64,000 nt of DNA from Kalaharituber pfeilii (Eukaryota > Ascomycota > Pezizomycetes > Pezizales > Pezizaceae), in NCBI GenBank assembly GCA_015179045.1, contig WHUZ01000001.1, positions 124,001 through 188,000 on the forward strand, in the 5' to 3' direction. Positions within the stretch are counted from its first letter, which is position 1. Every line of letters begins with the position of its first letter. Below, piece after piece: positions 34,331 through 44,431 of this stretch. Both the position numbers and the translations under genes were made by a program. Below the pieces are notes generated by a model. It worked only from the letters and a program-made list of their open reading frames with translations, was not told the DNA's origin and ran no database searches.

Positions 34331-34390
34331 TTTTTTTTTTTTTTTTTTTTATATCACATAACCCCGCTTGCAGCTGTTCGCCATGGCAGG
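34331..34390 (-). mobile_element. Family A hairpin mini-insertion upstream of NLR2
   Basis: On the minus strand the CCCTGCCATGG core leads to a GTTATGTGATAT end plus an A-tail. The 13-bp duplication GCACCTCATCAAG is at 34318-34330 and 34391-34403. It lies about 408 bp upstream of the NLR2 start. Confidence 0.88.
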
Positions 34391-34797
34391 GCACCTCATC
34401 AAGTTGTAGCGTATAGTTTTGAGGGAGTTTGGTATAACAAAAGGTTGACTGTATTCATTGCAAAAGAAGAGCTTAAGACAATTCGCCTCTCCGGATTGGA
34501 AGTATAAGTAGCACAGTAGACCAAAATAATAGGATTGTTCTTGTTGCAGATGGATTGAAGCATTTGGGTAGTAATCATTGCTTGGGGCCAATCATACTCG
34601 AGTAATGTGGCAGTGCAGCTCACACAAGTGTTCAATTGCACTGCGGCTGAATTGCAATATTCACCATCAAACAAAGAAAACTGAACGACAAAAGCGGGCT
34701 TGATACTACCTTCTTGATACTAATCATACAAACTTTCTCGACCTCAGTGTTATTTTACTTATAGACTTTCTCTCTCTGTTCATTGTTTCCAGCATCG

Positions 34798-37700
34798 ATG
34801 GATCCCTTCACCATCTCCACAGGAATCGCGGGTGTTCTGTCTCTCGCGCTCGAGATTGGAAAGATCCTAACGGAATACACCAGCGAAGCCAAATCTGCGC
34901 CAAAGGATGCCCAGACCTTATTAACAGAGATTAATACTTTGAGCCACGTTCTCAAGCAGCTAATTAAATTCCTAAGACAAGATGTCAAGGGAGATTTTCG
35001 CGAGACTTCCGTTCTATGCGGTATCATTAGTATTTGTGAGGGCAAAATAAAAAGCCTACATACGACCCTTACCAAGCTGCAAGGGTCCGGTTTCAAAGAC
35101 CGACTCAGATGGCCCTTTCACAAGCAAGAGTGCACTGAAGTGGCCTCGACATTACATCACTGTGCCCAGATTATCGAATTTTCGCTCACTATTGGGAATA
35201 GGTAGTTTTCATATCATATATACAATAGATAGAGGCTTAATAGCTAACCGCAAAAATTAGTGAACTACTCTCAAAAACCTCGCAAGAACTGAAGGCTAGC
35301 CTATTCGACCAAAAAAAGCAAATTGAGTCTATTTTGCCATTGTTCAAGGATGTCCCAGCCGAGATGGCGAAAATGAACATCACCCTAGGCGAGGTATTGA
35401 GCTCTGTATCAGAGATTGATAAGTTAGCTACCGATGTGCAAGAAATCAAAAGTGGAGTCCATAGATTACAACGGAATGTAGATGGTATGGACTTCATCAC
35501 TTGCTTCCTCGTGTCCACTGGAGAGGCGGCAACTGACGTCTAGCTTCTTATTAGCTGAATATACTGAGAAACTTTTGGCTTGGTTGTCCCCACTGGAACC
35601 GCAAAAAAGACATCAGGATGTTCAGGCTGCTCGGATGAAGAATACGGGAAACTGGTTACTTCAGAGTCACCAATTTCAGTCATGGGTGAAGGACGAAAGG
35701 AGCAGTGACAGCTGCCATGTTCTGGGCTGCTATGGCAAGCCGGGGGCTGGGAAGACCGTGACCGCGTAAGTACGCCGCATACTATTTCTACATGTGCCAA
35801 AGGCTAAAAAGCAGCATATGAAGGTCAATTGTCATCGACTATGTTTCCACCATTGCCACCGGGTCTCGAAATAGCATCATATATCTATACTGTGATTATC
35901 GAGACCAGAAGGAACAGAGTTTGGTGTATATTATTGGCGGTTTCTCCAAGCAGTTAGTCAGGCAATTCACGTCCACAGGGACTCCGTTGCCTGAGCCAGT
36001 TCACGACTCCTTCAAATCTGCGCAGGCGTCAGGAAAAAGCCTTGGGCTCGATCAAGCAATCTTGATTTTCAAACATCTTCTTCAAAAGCTTGACTGTGCA
36101 TTTATTTTGATCGACGCGTTGGACGAACTGCATGATCATACCCGAATAGATTTCCTCAAGTTGGTTCACAAGATTCTCCAAGCCGATAACCAATCCTGCA
36201 ACACTCCAAGCCCGGTTCGCTTTTTTTTTCACTTCGCGGCCACATGTTCAAGACCAGGTCCATTGTCATCTTGGAGTTGAAGTCAGGGCATTAATGTTAC
36301 GGATTGCAACCGACCGTTTGCAAACCGTTGCACCAAAAGGTAGAACTACCGGTACCACCCGGTAGTGCGGTCGGTATATATAGGAGTATCCGTACGGGCC
36401 AGTCAGCGACTCGCTTACGTTTGCGCACGTGGTCAAGGATCTTGGCTCCCTTAGACGTCCACACGTACTAGTAATCAGCTTCCCTCTGCTGCCATGGCAC
36501 GCCAAGCCGTGACAATTAACAATTGTTGCTCAAAAGGATGACATCCAGAAATACCTTCAGCACCGCATTGACAGAGACCCTTACCAAGACGCTATGAATA
36601 TTGAGCTCAAGAGAGAAATCCTGGACACACTGCCACAGAAATCAGAGGGAATGTATGTTCTGCCGAACGCTATCCATGAAGTGAGGACTAAGACATCATA
36701 CTAGGTTCCTGCTCCCAGCGTTACACATTGACATGATTCTGGAAGAACTTACAATATCCAACCGACGCACTGCCCTTCGTAACTTGCCTCCAGGTCTTCA
36801 CGCAGCCTATGATGGAACTATAGCTAGAATTCAGGAATCAAAAAGTCGTGTCAAGCTAGGCATGAAGGCTCTCATGTGGACCTATCTAGCTCAACAACCG
36901 CTGAAAGTTATAGAGCTTCGCCATGCACTGTCAGTCGAGGATGGGGCTGAGACTCTGGATCGCGAGAACATTCCCTCCACCAGCATCATACTCGCATGTT
37001 GCTGTGGATTAGTGATAGTAGACGAGGAGACATCAACTGTTCGCTTGGTGCACTATTCGCTTCAGGAGTACTTCAACTCACACCATGAGAAACACTTTCC
37101 AGCTGGCGATAGCTTGATTGCAAGAACCTGCCTTACCTATCTGAACTTCACAGCCTTAACTACAAGTACCCCCGTTTTAAACTACGATAAGCTGAACGAA
37201 GACTACGCTTTACTCGAGTATGCAGCTCATGAGTGGGGAAATCATGCACGCAAGCAATGCGATGAGACCGTTCACGCTCTTGCTGTTACCCTGCTTCAGC
37301 GAGACGACCCCCCTCAAGCCCTACGCGAACTGAAGTGTAGCCTTCATGGTAAACTTTACCTATCCTTTCGTGACCGTTGCGAGATGTCAAGCATGCATGC
37401 TGTTGCTCAGTTCGGAGTTGAACGCATTTTTCAAACATTGCTACAATCTTCAGACCCGAATGATATATCCAGTTGTGGCAACACATCGTTGATGTACGCT
37501 ACTCACAGGGGCCGTGAGGGCATAGTCCGCTTGCTGCTGCAGCGAGCAGATGTGGATGTCAATATGCAGGACGACGATGGTGCAACGCCACTATTGAGGG
37601 CAGTTTATGGGGAACATGAGGCCATAGTCCGCTTGCTGTTGCAGCGAGCGGATGTGGATGTCAATATGCAGAAGAAAGGTGGCGTAACGCCACTATGGAG

Positions 37701-38844
37701 GGCAGCTTATGGGGGACATGAGGCCATAGTCCGCTTGCTGCTGCAGCGAGCGGATGTTGATGTCAATTTGCAGGACGGCTATGGTGCAACGCCACTATTG
37801 AGGGCAGCTTATCAGGGACATGAGGCCATTGTCCACTTGTTGCTTCAACAAGCAGATGTAGATGTCAATATTCAGGACAAAGGGGGCGCAACGGCACTGC
37901 TGAAGGCAGCTGTTAGGAGACATGAGGCCATAGTCCGCTTGCTGCTGCAGCGAGCGGATGTTGATGTCAATATGCAGGACGACGATGGTCAAACGCCACT
38001 ATTGAGGGCAGTTTATTGGGGCGAAATTGCCATTGTCCACTTGTTGCTTCAACAAGCAGATGTAGATGTCAATATTCAGGACAAACGGGGCGCAACGGCA
38101 CTGCTGAAGGCAGCTTATATGGGACATGAGGCCATAGTCCGCTTGCTGCTGCAGCGAGCGGATGTTGATGTCAATATGCAGGACGACGATGGTCAAACGC
38201 CACTATTGAGGGCAGTTTATTGGGGCGAAATTGCCATTGTCCACTTGTTGCTTCAACAAGCAGATGTAGATGTCAATATTCAGGACAAACGGGGCGCAAC
38301 GGCACTGCTGAAGGCAGCTTATATGGGACATGAGGCCATAGTCCGCTTGCTGCTGCAGCGAGCGGATGTTGATGTCAATATGCAGGACGACGATGGTGCA
38401 ACGCCACTATTGAGGGTAGATTATAGGGGACATGAGGCCATTGTCCACTTGTTGCTTCAACAAGCAGAAGTAGATGTCAATATTCAGGACAAACGGGGCG
38501 CAACGCCACTGCTGAAGGCAGCTTATTGGGGTCATGATGCCATAGTCCACTTGTTGCTTCAACAAGCAGATGTACATGTCAATATTCAGGACAAACGGGG
38601 CGCAACGGCACTGCTTAAGGCAGCTGCTAGGGGACATGAGGCCGCCGTCCGCTTGCTGATTGAGCGATCGGATGTGGATGTTAGCCTGGCCAGTCATGAC
38701 GGCAGAACGCCGCTCTCATGGGCAGTAGATAACGGACACGACGCTATCGCCAAGTTGCTACTTGATCGAGGCGCGCAGTCAACCGCCCAGTCCGCACGTC
38801 CCCTTCCTCTAAAGCGAAAACTCAGCGCAATTGAGGGTCAATAG
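34798..38844 (+). pseudogene. NLR2: HeLo-like/STAND N-terminus - NACHT - ankyrin gene, disrupted
   Basis: Exons 34798-35201, 35261-35484, 35555-35765, 35824-36652 and 36705-38844 splice in phase with 52-70 bp introns. The disruptions are one surplus T in the T9 run at 36221-36229 and a solo LTR at 36295-36514 with its 5-bp duplication. Without these two changes the length would be 1193 codons. The start MDPFTISTGIAGVL is typical of the fungal STAND N-terminal domain related to HeLo-like cell-death domains. Walker A is GKPGAGKT (about 270-277) and Walker B IDALDE (about 377). The TSRP motif is recovered only in the shifted frame. Thirteen ankyrin repeats of 34 residues follow, including an exact 204-bp tandem duplication. 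As it stands, translation would stop within NACHT. The long 3' frame (36733-38844) is still open, so disruption is recent or the T-run is a sequencing error. Confidence 0.85.
36295..36514 (+). mobile_element. Solo LTR, family 2, 220 bp, inside NLR2 exon 4
   Basis: It starts TGTTACGGATTGC, ends GCCGTGACA, and is flanked by the 5-bp direct repeat ATTAA (36290-36294 and 36515-36519). It contains a TATATATAGG box near 36375. Relatives are at 42268-42448 and, on the opposite strand, 56073-56310. Removing it with one ATTAA makes the NACHT reading frame continuous across the site, which confirms the insertion. Confidence 0.88.
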
Positions 38845-39717
38845 TTTTTTTTTTGTTTTTTGAATATCATTACTCGCATGCCGTCCTGTGGGCTATGGCG
38901 AGGTTAGGTACATAGGAGAATTAGGAAATAGAAGAAAATCCTTCCACAGTGAACATGAATAACAACCGCTAGCGTTCCCTCCGCCCCCTGAGTTACACGT
39001 AAAAGAAAGAAAGTAGGAAAGTTATTGCCCCGCCCACCCCAGCATCTCGGCCAAGGGATCCCTCCCCCCTCATTCCCCTTCGGTGAGTCTCTCATTGCGT
39101 CCGCCCTCGCTGGCCACTTTCGTCTCCACGCTCTGCATTCATTCCAGATGTGATCCGTCGTCTCTTCGGCTTCCCCGTACCACCTACACTCTGGGCTCTC
39201 TTCCTCGCCTATCCTGTGTCTCCAGGCTCTGAGGCCCTTACCTCCCATGAGTCCTGCTAGGGTGGTAACCAGACCGCCTAGGCGATCCAGTGGTTTGTAG
39301 CTTAAGCCCAGTCTAGCTCTCTCTCTCGCCCTTTGAGCTCTCGCCTCCATCTGCAACCCTGCCCTCTCACAATCTCGTCCTTGTAGGGTAGGAGGGCGCC
39401 AATTCTGGCCGCTCTATCAGCCCTCTCATCTCGCCATACCCCATAGGGCGGCACGCGAGTGATGGTATTAAAAAAAAAAAAAAAAATATCAGCCCTCTCG
39501 TTGCCTTCGATGCCCTGTGGCCCTTTATCCACAGCACTGCTACGTCCATGCCTCCCCGTGCGATCCTTTCTTCCCAGGCCTCTCGGATCAGCTGGGACGC
39601 TCCTCCTGGCGTTGGGCTGCCCTCGGCTAGGCTTCTAAGCTTAAGATGAATAGATGTTCGTTCTGAGGCCAATAGCACATTTCTAGACACCTCTGTTACT
39701 TGATGCATTCTGTGCAC
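38845..39717 (-). mobile_element. LINE ORF2 C-terminal fragment with family B end
   Basis: The T-run starts directly after the NLR2 stop codon. The reverse complement of the family B hairpin follows at about 38860-38905. Minus-strand frames then give a C-R-W-Y-G...H...C knuckle (one Cys lost), ...GLRAWRHRIGEEESPEC, and WIKGH of RNase H, interrupted by frameshifts and by a mini-insertion. It is related to the copies at 30060-30885 and 63459-63840. Confidence 0.75.
39428..39486 (+). mobile_element. Family B hairpin mini-insertion, nested in LINE
   Basis: TCTCGCCATACCCC, GGGCGGCACGCGAG and TGATGGTATT with an A-tail are flanked by a 13-bp duplication TATCAGCCCTCTC (39415-39427 and 39487-39499). 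A family B hairpin has thus inserted into the RNase H region of a family B LINE on the opposite strand. Confidence 0.88.
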
Positions 39718-39719
39718 CT

Positions 39720-40430
39720 ATTTATCTCATACAAGTCAAGCCTCGCACCAGGGCACTAAATTACATTCTGTTATGAACCTCTCACTGTCCGTAACTGAGG
39801 CCACATAGAAGCAGCAACTGCAATGGTCGACACGATGATTCGAATGTCGAAGGAAAGGAAAGGCATTTCGACAAGGCTCAATTCCCCCAAGACGCCATGT
39901 GCATCTCGGTATAGCTTCAGAATATGCGTCTTGAGGCAGCTGCAACTGCATCTACCATGAAGAGATTGTCTTTCTTGATTATTTGTTTCTCGTTTTTTTG
40001 TTTTTTGTTTGGTACTCGAATGCAGCAGTCCTAGACCACAACGCGGCACGGTTTAGCGTGCGTTAGGAAATGACGTACAAAGCTTGGGGCCCGGGTCCCT
40101 CGCTAGGAATCGTGGTCGCTAACTTAACTTTGCGCTTGTGCTGGTTTGTGCGGTGGGGTTTTCTTTTCCACTTTTTATTAGCAAGAACCCTATGTGATAT
40201 TTGTAGTTTCTTATCCTTTTGTAGGTTTGCCACTCTATAGTTATCGTCATTGTCCGTCAACACTGGCCTTATCCCGTGTGAGTGTTCCGTGATATTTGAT
40301 TAGATGCTCTATATTCCATTTTCCCACCATGGAATGTAGCCAAGGGAACCTGCATTAGAGTAGTGATGAAACCTATATAAAAGAAACCCATGGAATCGCA
40401 CTAGTAAATGTTATAAAATGTTGTAGCGTC
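39720..40430. other. Intergenic, no gene seen
   Basis: Short minus-strand frames only, no domain recognised. Confidence 0.35.
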
Positions 40431-40577
40431 TACCCGCACCATGAGAGAACTCAGCGGGCAACACATGTATTTAGTCGTAGTGGTTCTTTTCTTTTATCTT
40501 CTAATAAAGACCCTCGCCATAGCCCTTGGGGCGGCATGCGAGTATTGATATAAAAAAAAAAAAAAAAAAAAAAAAAA
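40431..40577 (+). mobile_element. 5'-truncated family B LINE 3' end, 147 bp
   Basis: About 80 bp of 3' untranslated-like sequence precedes CTCGCCATAGCCC...GGGCGGCATGCGAG and an A-run of about 26. The duplication TGTAGCGTC flanks it (40422-40430 and 40578-40586). It shows ordinary 5' truncation next to the hairpin-only copies. Confidence 0.75.
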
Positions 40578-40586
40578 TGTAGCGTC

Positions 40587-42267
40587 AGTTTTTATCGACG
40601 AAGGTATGTGGCACCGTTACTGCAGCTGCTATCACTGAGAGGCATGATGTTAGGAGATGAGTAAGGAGGCTATTGAGTATAATGTGTTATATGATTATGG
40701 CATATGCGGGTGTATGTAGTTTAGCAGCTACCGGATGAGGCATATGACAGTAGGTGGAGATGTTGGTGTCTGGGTGGGTCCTGTGGTTCCTGTTCTTCTC
40801 TCTCTCTCTCTTTCTCCGTTACCATTATACAAAATACACTTATATTACAGATGAGTTGACACCCACATCTTCCCTGGTCACCACTAGTGCACAATGGCCT
40901 CATCCTCACGTTGAGCTGTCCATAACAGCGGCGTGTGGCCTCAAAAGTCTTTTGCGTCAGTATGCAGATCCTCGCGCTGGATGAATAGTGACACAATGGC
41001 CTCATTCGGCCGCTCAATGGAATGAAAGTAGTGTCCGACGTCCCGTCTCTTGAATTTAAATCCTCAGGGCCATTGAGTAGAGAAGTGATATATAGCTCCA
41101 ATCCGAAGCAAGCGGCTACATGTATCCGTGAGAATAAGCTGGTGTATCTTGATATCTGACTCCGGGTCAAGACTACCAATATTGCAGGAGCTGACGCTGT
41201 ACTGAGTGCGTGCTCGAAGGGCAATGGCAGCGTGAGGAGACAGTGGTTCTTGTCGTTGATGGTGGAATAGTAAGACCTGATGGCAACGGAGAATCCAGTG
41301 GTAACTGTGTATAGGCAGATGAGCTCATGCGGATGGCCTCGTGAAACGCGGACTTCGATATTCTATGTGCTCGAGTGGCGATAGTATAGCCGGTGATATA
41401 CCGCGGATCCGGTAGTCCAGTGGAGGCGCCAGTCACCCCCATGGTCTGAGACCCACTTGTGACTGCCGGCCGCGCAAGTCTGCCCATCAGCGTGGATTGG
41501 TAGTCTTGGCGTCCGACCCTGGCGCCGGGCCGGGATTGGGCGCCTACTGTACGTCCGGAAAAGGAAGAATCTAACTACGAGGCATATGTGCCTTGGGATG
41601 TATTTTGAAGCAGAACACGTGCGCACGGACTGTCCAGAACTGTTGTTTTCGTGCCCAGCCCTAGCTGCTACTACCGGCCCGCTGGACCGTACGACTGAAG
41701 CATCTTCTATTAGAGGAAGGACAAAGTCGATTGATTGAAGTTCGACCTACATACACGAGGAAGTTCGAGACCTATTTATAATTGAGATCCTGAGTGCAAA
41801 GAGAATGTAGATATTTCCGAATAAGGAATAGAAAATGCAAGTCACGTGCATTAACGTGAAGGCCACATGACTTTAGATATATCTAGCAGTATCAAGAGTA
41901 AAGAAGATAGAGACAGAAACACCCGGAATGCATGAGATAGTACAGCGGAGGCGCCAGACAAATACACATGCAAAAGAGTGTCTACGGTCAGTGACTAGAG
42001 TTTTAGGTGTAGATGTGGATAGTGGAACAGATAATTGGACACTCACAGCTTCGGTCACCTCCACTCCGACGCCTGCTCGACCTCTGCGGCTTCTTCAGCG
42101 AGTCTGAGGTAGATGCTATATGAGCCTATAAATTACCAGTCTGCGGCTTCCTGAGGCCTACTACAGGTAGGGTGCCACTGCAGCCAGTAGCATGACGAAG
42201 TCTATCAGCGTCCTCCAAAATTCGCCAGATGTGGCTCTCGTGTACATAAGGCATGGAGAAACCGCAG
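40587..42267. other. Intergenic, possible retroelement debris
   Basis: Minus-strand frames at 40721-41626 and a GC-richer part at 41380-41560 have no domain I can name. Old LTR-retrotransposon internal sequence is possible but unproven. Confidence 0.25.
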
Positions 42268-42448
42268 TGTTACGCGCAGTAACCAACCGACATACTATCT
42301 GTTGCACCACCAAAAGGTAGGTCAGCAATCGTCGGTTGGACTACCTGAACGCGCTGACAGATCCTTCGTGCAACCTCTTCGCCGCCATGACTTAGTCTAG
42401 TGGATCCGAATTTCCACTCCCGGTATGTGACATTATCCAACCGTGACA
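42268..42448 (+). mobile_element. Diverged family 2 LTR
   Basis: It starts TGTTACGCGCAG and ends CCAACCGTGACA. It shares TGTTGCACCA..AAAAGGTAG with the LTR in NLR2. No target duplication is visible, so it is an old or rearranged copy. It lies 30 bp before a family 1 solo LTR. Confidence 0.5.
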
Positions 42449-42482
42449 GAAGGACTGGGACCAGGGATGGATCAGGAGGTGG

Positions 42483-42859
42483 TGTGATGACGGCTAGACA
42501 GCATCCACTGTTTCGCACGGGTACCGGTATCTAGAGCTGGCGGAACGAAGCCTCAAGGGTGTCCTCAATAATCAAATGTCAAGAAAAGAGTCTTCAATTG
42601 TCTTGTCTGTACGTGTCCATATCTGTCCATATCTGTATATTCTCGTGTATGTCTGTATCTCCCTCCACACAGTCCTATCTACATACAATTTATAGACCAC
42701 CTTCGCCTTCCAACTAAGCCTATACATACATATCTCGCTTCTTAATCATAATTTTCTTCCTCATCCCATGCATGTGTCATCATGTGACCCTACCGCTGAC
42801 TACCGCTCCGGCCCGCGCTTGGCCTTATTCTTTCCATCAGTACCGTGGTTACCACCACA
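42483..42859 (+). mobile_element. Solo LTR, family 1, 377 bp
   Basis: It begins TGTGATGACGGCT and ends ACCACCACA, with the 4-bp duplication GTGG at 42479-42482 and 42860-42863. It is very close in sequence to 10053-10437. Confidence 0.8.
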
Positions 42860-43955
42860 GTGGCAGAAGAGGCCTTGGTGACAGCCACTATAGATTTAAC
42901 GAAGCCCTCCCATGAACTTTAGACACTTCCCCCGCACTGATATGGCACTCATGGCCGACTTACATTTCTTCAACGATTTGTTACGTGGTCTTTTATAGCA
43001 ACACAGTACCTTAAGTACAACTAGCTTTTTGGCAATGGCAATGCGTCCGTCTTCTTCTGGTCTATTTGATACGGTGTCTGCGATTGCAGCGAAATGTAGG
43101 TGTAACTTAGGACAACGCTTGGAACTTGACCTTTGTATAGAGGCCGTGGAGGCCTCTATATATAGGCGTCCAGCGTGTCGGTTATTTGCATTATTCTATT
43201 TAACATTGAGTGCTAACTAACAAGCTTCTCTCTCATCATCATCATGGCATCATTGATAACTATGAATGGCATCATTACCATGCGTCATCTCTCATCACCA
43301 TGGCATCATTGATATTTTCTTCGGTCACCCTGACACTATTATGGTGATTTAGCCGAATCCTTTCATCCAGTAGGGCCTTCAAACACGGTGGAGGACGGGA
43401 ATGGGAGGGAAAACCAAGCTAACGTTGAAGAGGCGAGTAATATACAGTCTGAATCCGGTTATTTGTCGATTTCCTTAACTACCCGTCATTTTTTGGACAT
43501 TTATTCCTTCGGAATGTTTTCTTTGTTTTTCCCAAGAAATTCTCCGTGGTATGCCTTATACTGTTTTCGTTAATGTTGAATGTTTCCTCATGATCGATAT
43601 GTTGTCTATAAAAGGCCCCTCTTGTAGCTACTTGATAGACAAAATATCAATATCATCCTCATCCACCAATACCTCGTAGCTCGTAGACCTTACATAAGAA
43701 GGGCAAAGACCGTGGGTTAGCAGAATTGAAGAAGGATAATAAATGGAGAATGTAACTTATAAACAATGCCGGTAGAACGTAACTTTTCGTCAAGGTTGTA
43801 TAGATCCCTTGTAGAGGTCAGTCCCAGTGCGTCATTATTCTGTTATTGATAATGCTTTCTACGCTTCAGCAATCAACGCTGAACAATTAATGCTTAACAA
43901 GCAGTTCTCAAGAGTCCGTGTTGTCATCTTGCCACTTTGGTCGCAACCGTGACAG
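42860..43955. other. Stretch between two solo LTRs
   Basis: No retroelement ORF is seen. A short repeat CATGGCATCATTGAT recurs near 43245-43315. TATATATAGG (43160) and CTATAAAAGGCC (43610) could be promoter boxes of further LTR-like sequence, and AACCGTGACA at 43945-43954 matches the end of family 2 LTRs. Frames are short (43029-43220, 63 codons). Confidence 0.3.
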
Positions 43956-44427
43956 TGCAATGAAGGCTCAACAGCATCCACTGTCTTGCACAGGATACCA
44001 GTATCCAGAGCTGGCGGAACGAGGTCTCAAGGGCGATCTCAATGGTCAAATGCAAAGGAAAGGATCATAAAAGAAGAGTAGTCAGTTGTCTTGTCTGTGC
44101 GTGTCTGGTCTGTCTGTCTATCCATACACTGGCATACAGGCCTCTCTCTGACTGTCTGCTGTTCCCATACAGTCCTATCGACATCAATTTATAGACCACC
44201 TTTGCCTTCCAACCATACACATCTCGCTTCTTGAATACAAACTCGCCTCCTCAATATATATGTGCATCATCATATGACCTTACCGACAATTAGTGTTTCT
44301 GGCCGTGTTTAGCCTTATTCATTTTTGCCCTGCCTTGGCGAACAGCTGCATGCGGGGTCACGTGAAATATATTTAAAAAAAAAAAAAAAGCCTTATTCAT
44401 TCCATCGGTACCGCGGCTACCACCACA
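43956..44427 (+). mobile_element. Solo LTR, family 1, with nested mini-insertion
   Basis: It starts TGCAATGAAGGCTC and ends GCTACCACCACA, with 4-bp duplication ACAG (43952-43955 and 44428-44431). Without the nested family A element and its 13-bp duplication the length is about 394 bp, matching the other two copies. Confidence 0.8.
44324..44388 (+). mobile_element. Family A hairpin mini-insertion in solo LTR
   Basis: The core from CCCTGCCTTGGCG to GGTCACGTGAAAT plus A-tail is flanked by AGCCTTATTCATT at 44311-44323 and 44389-44401. The undisturbed LTR copies contain one CCTTATTC at this site, so the pre-insertion site is known. Confidence 0.9.
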
Positions 44428-44431
44428 ACAG

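Noticed and set aside
41173..41626. Minus-strand frames considered as copia gag/protease remnants
   Set aside because: No convincing protease or zinc-knuckle motif was found in any frame.
43956..44427. Pairing of the LTRs at 42483 and 43956 as one short retrotransposon
   Set aside because: Each has its own different 4-bp target duplication, so they are independent solo LTRs.
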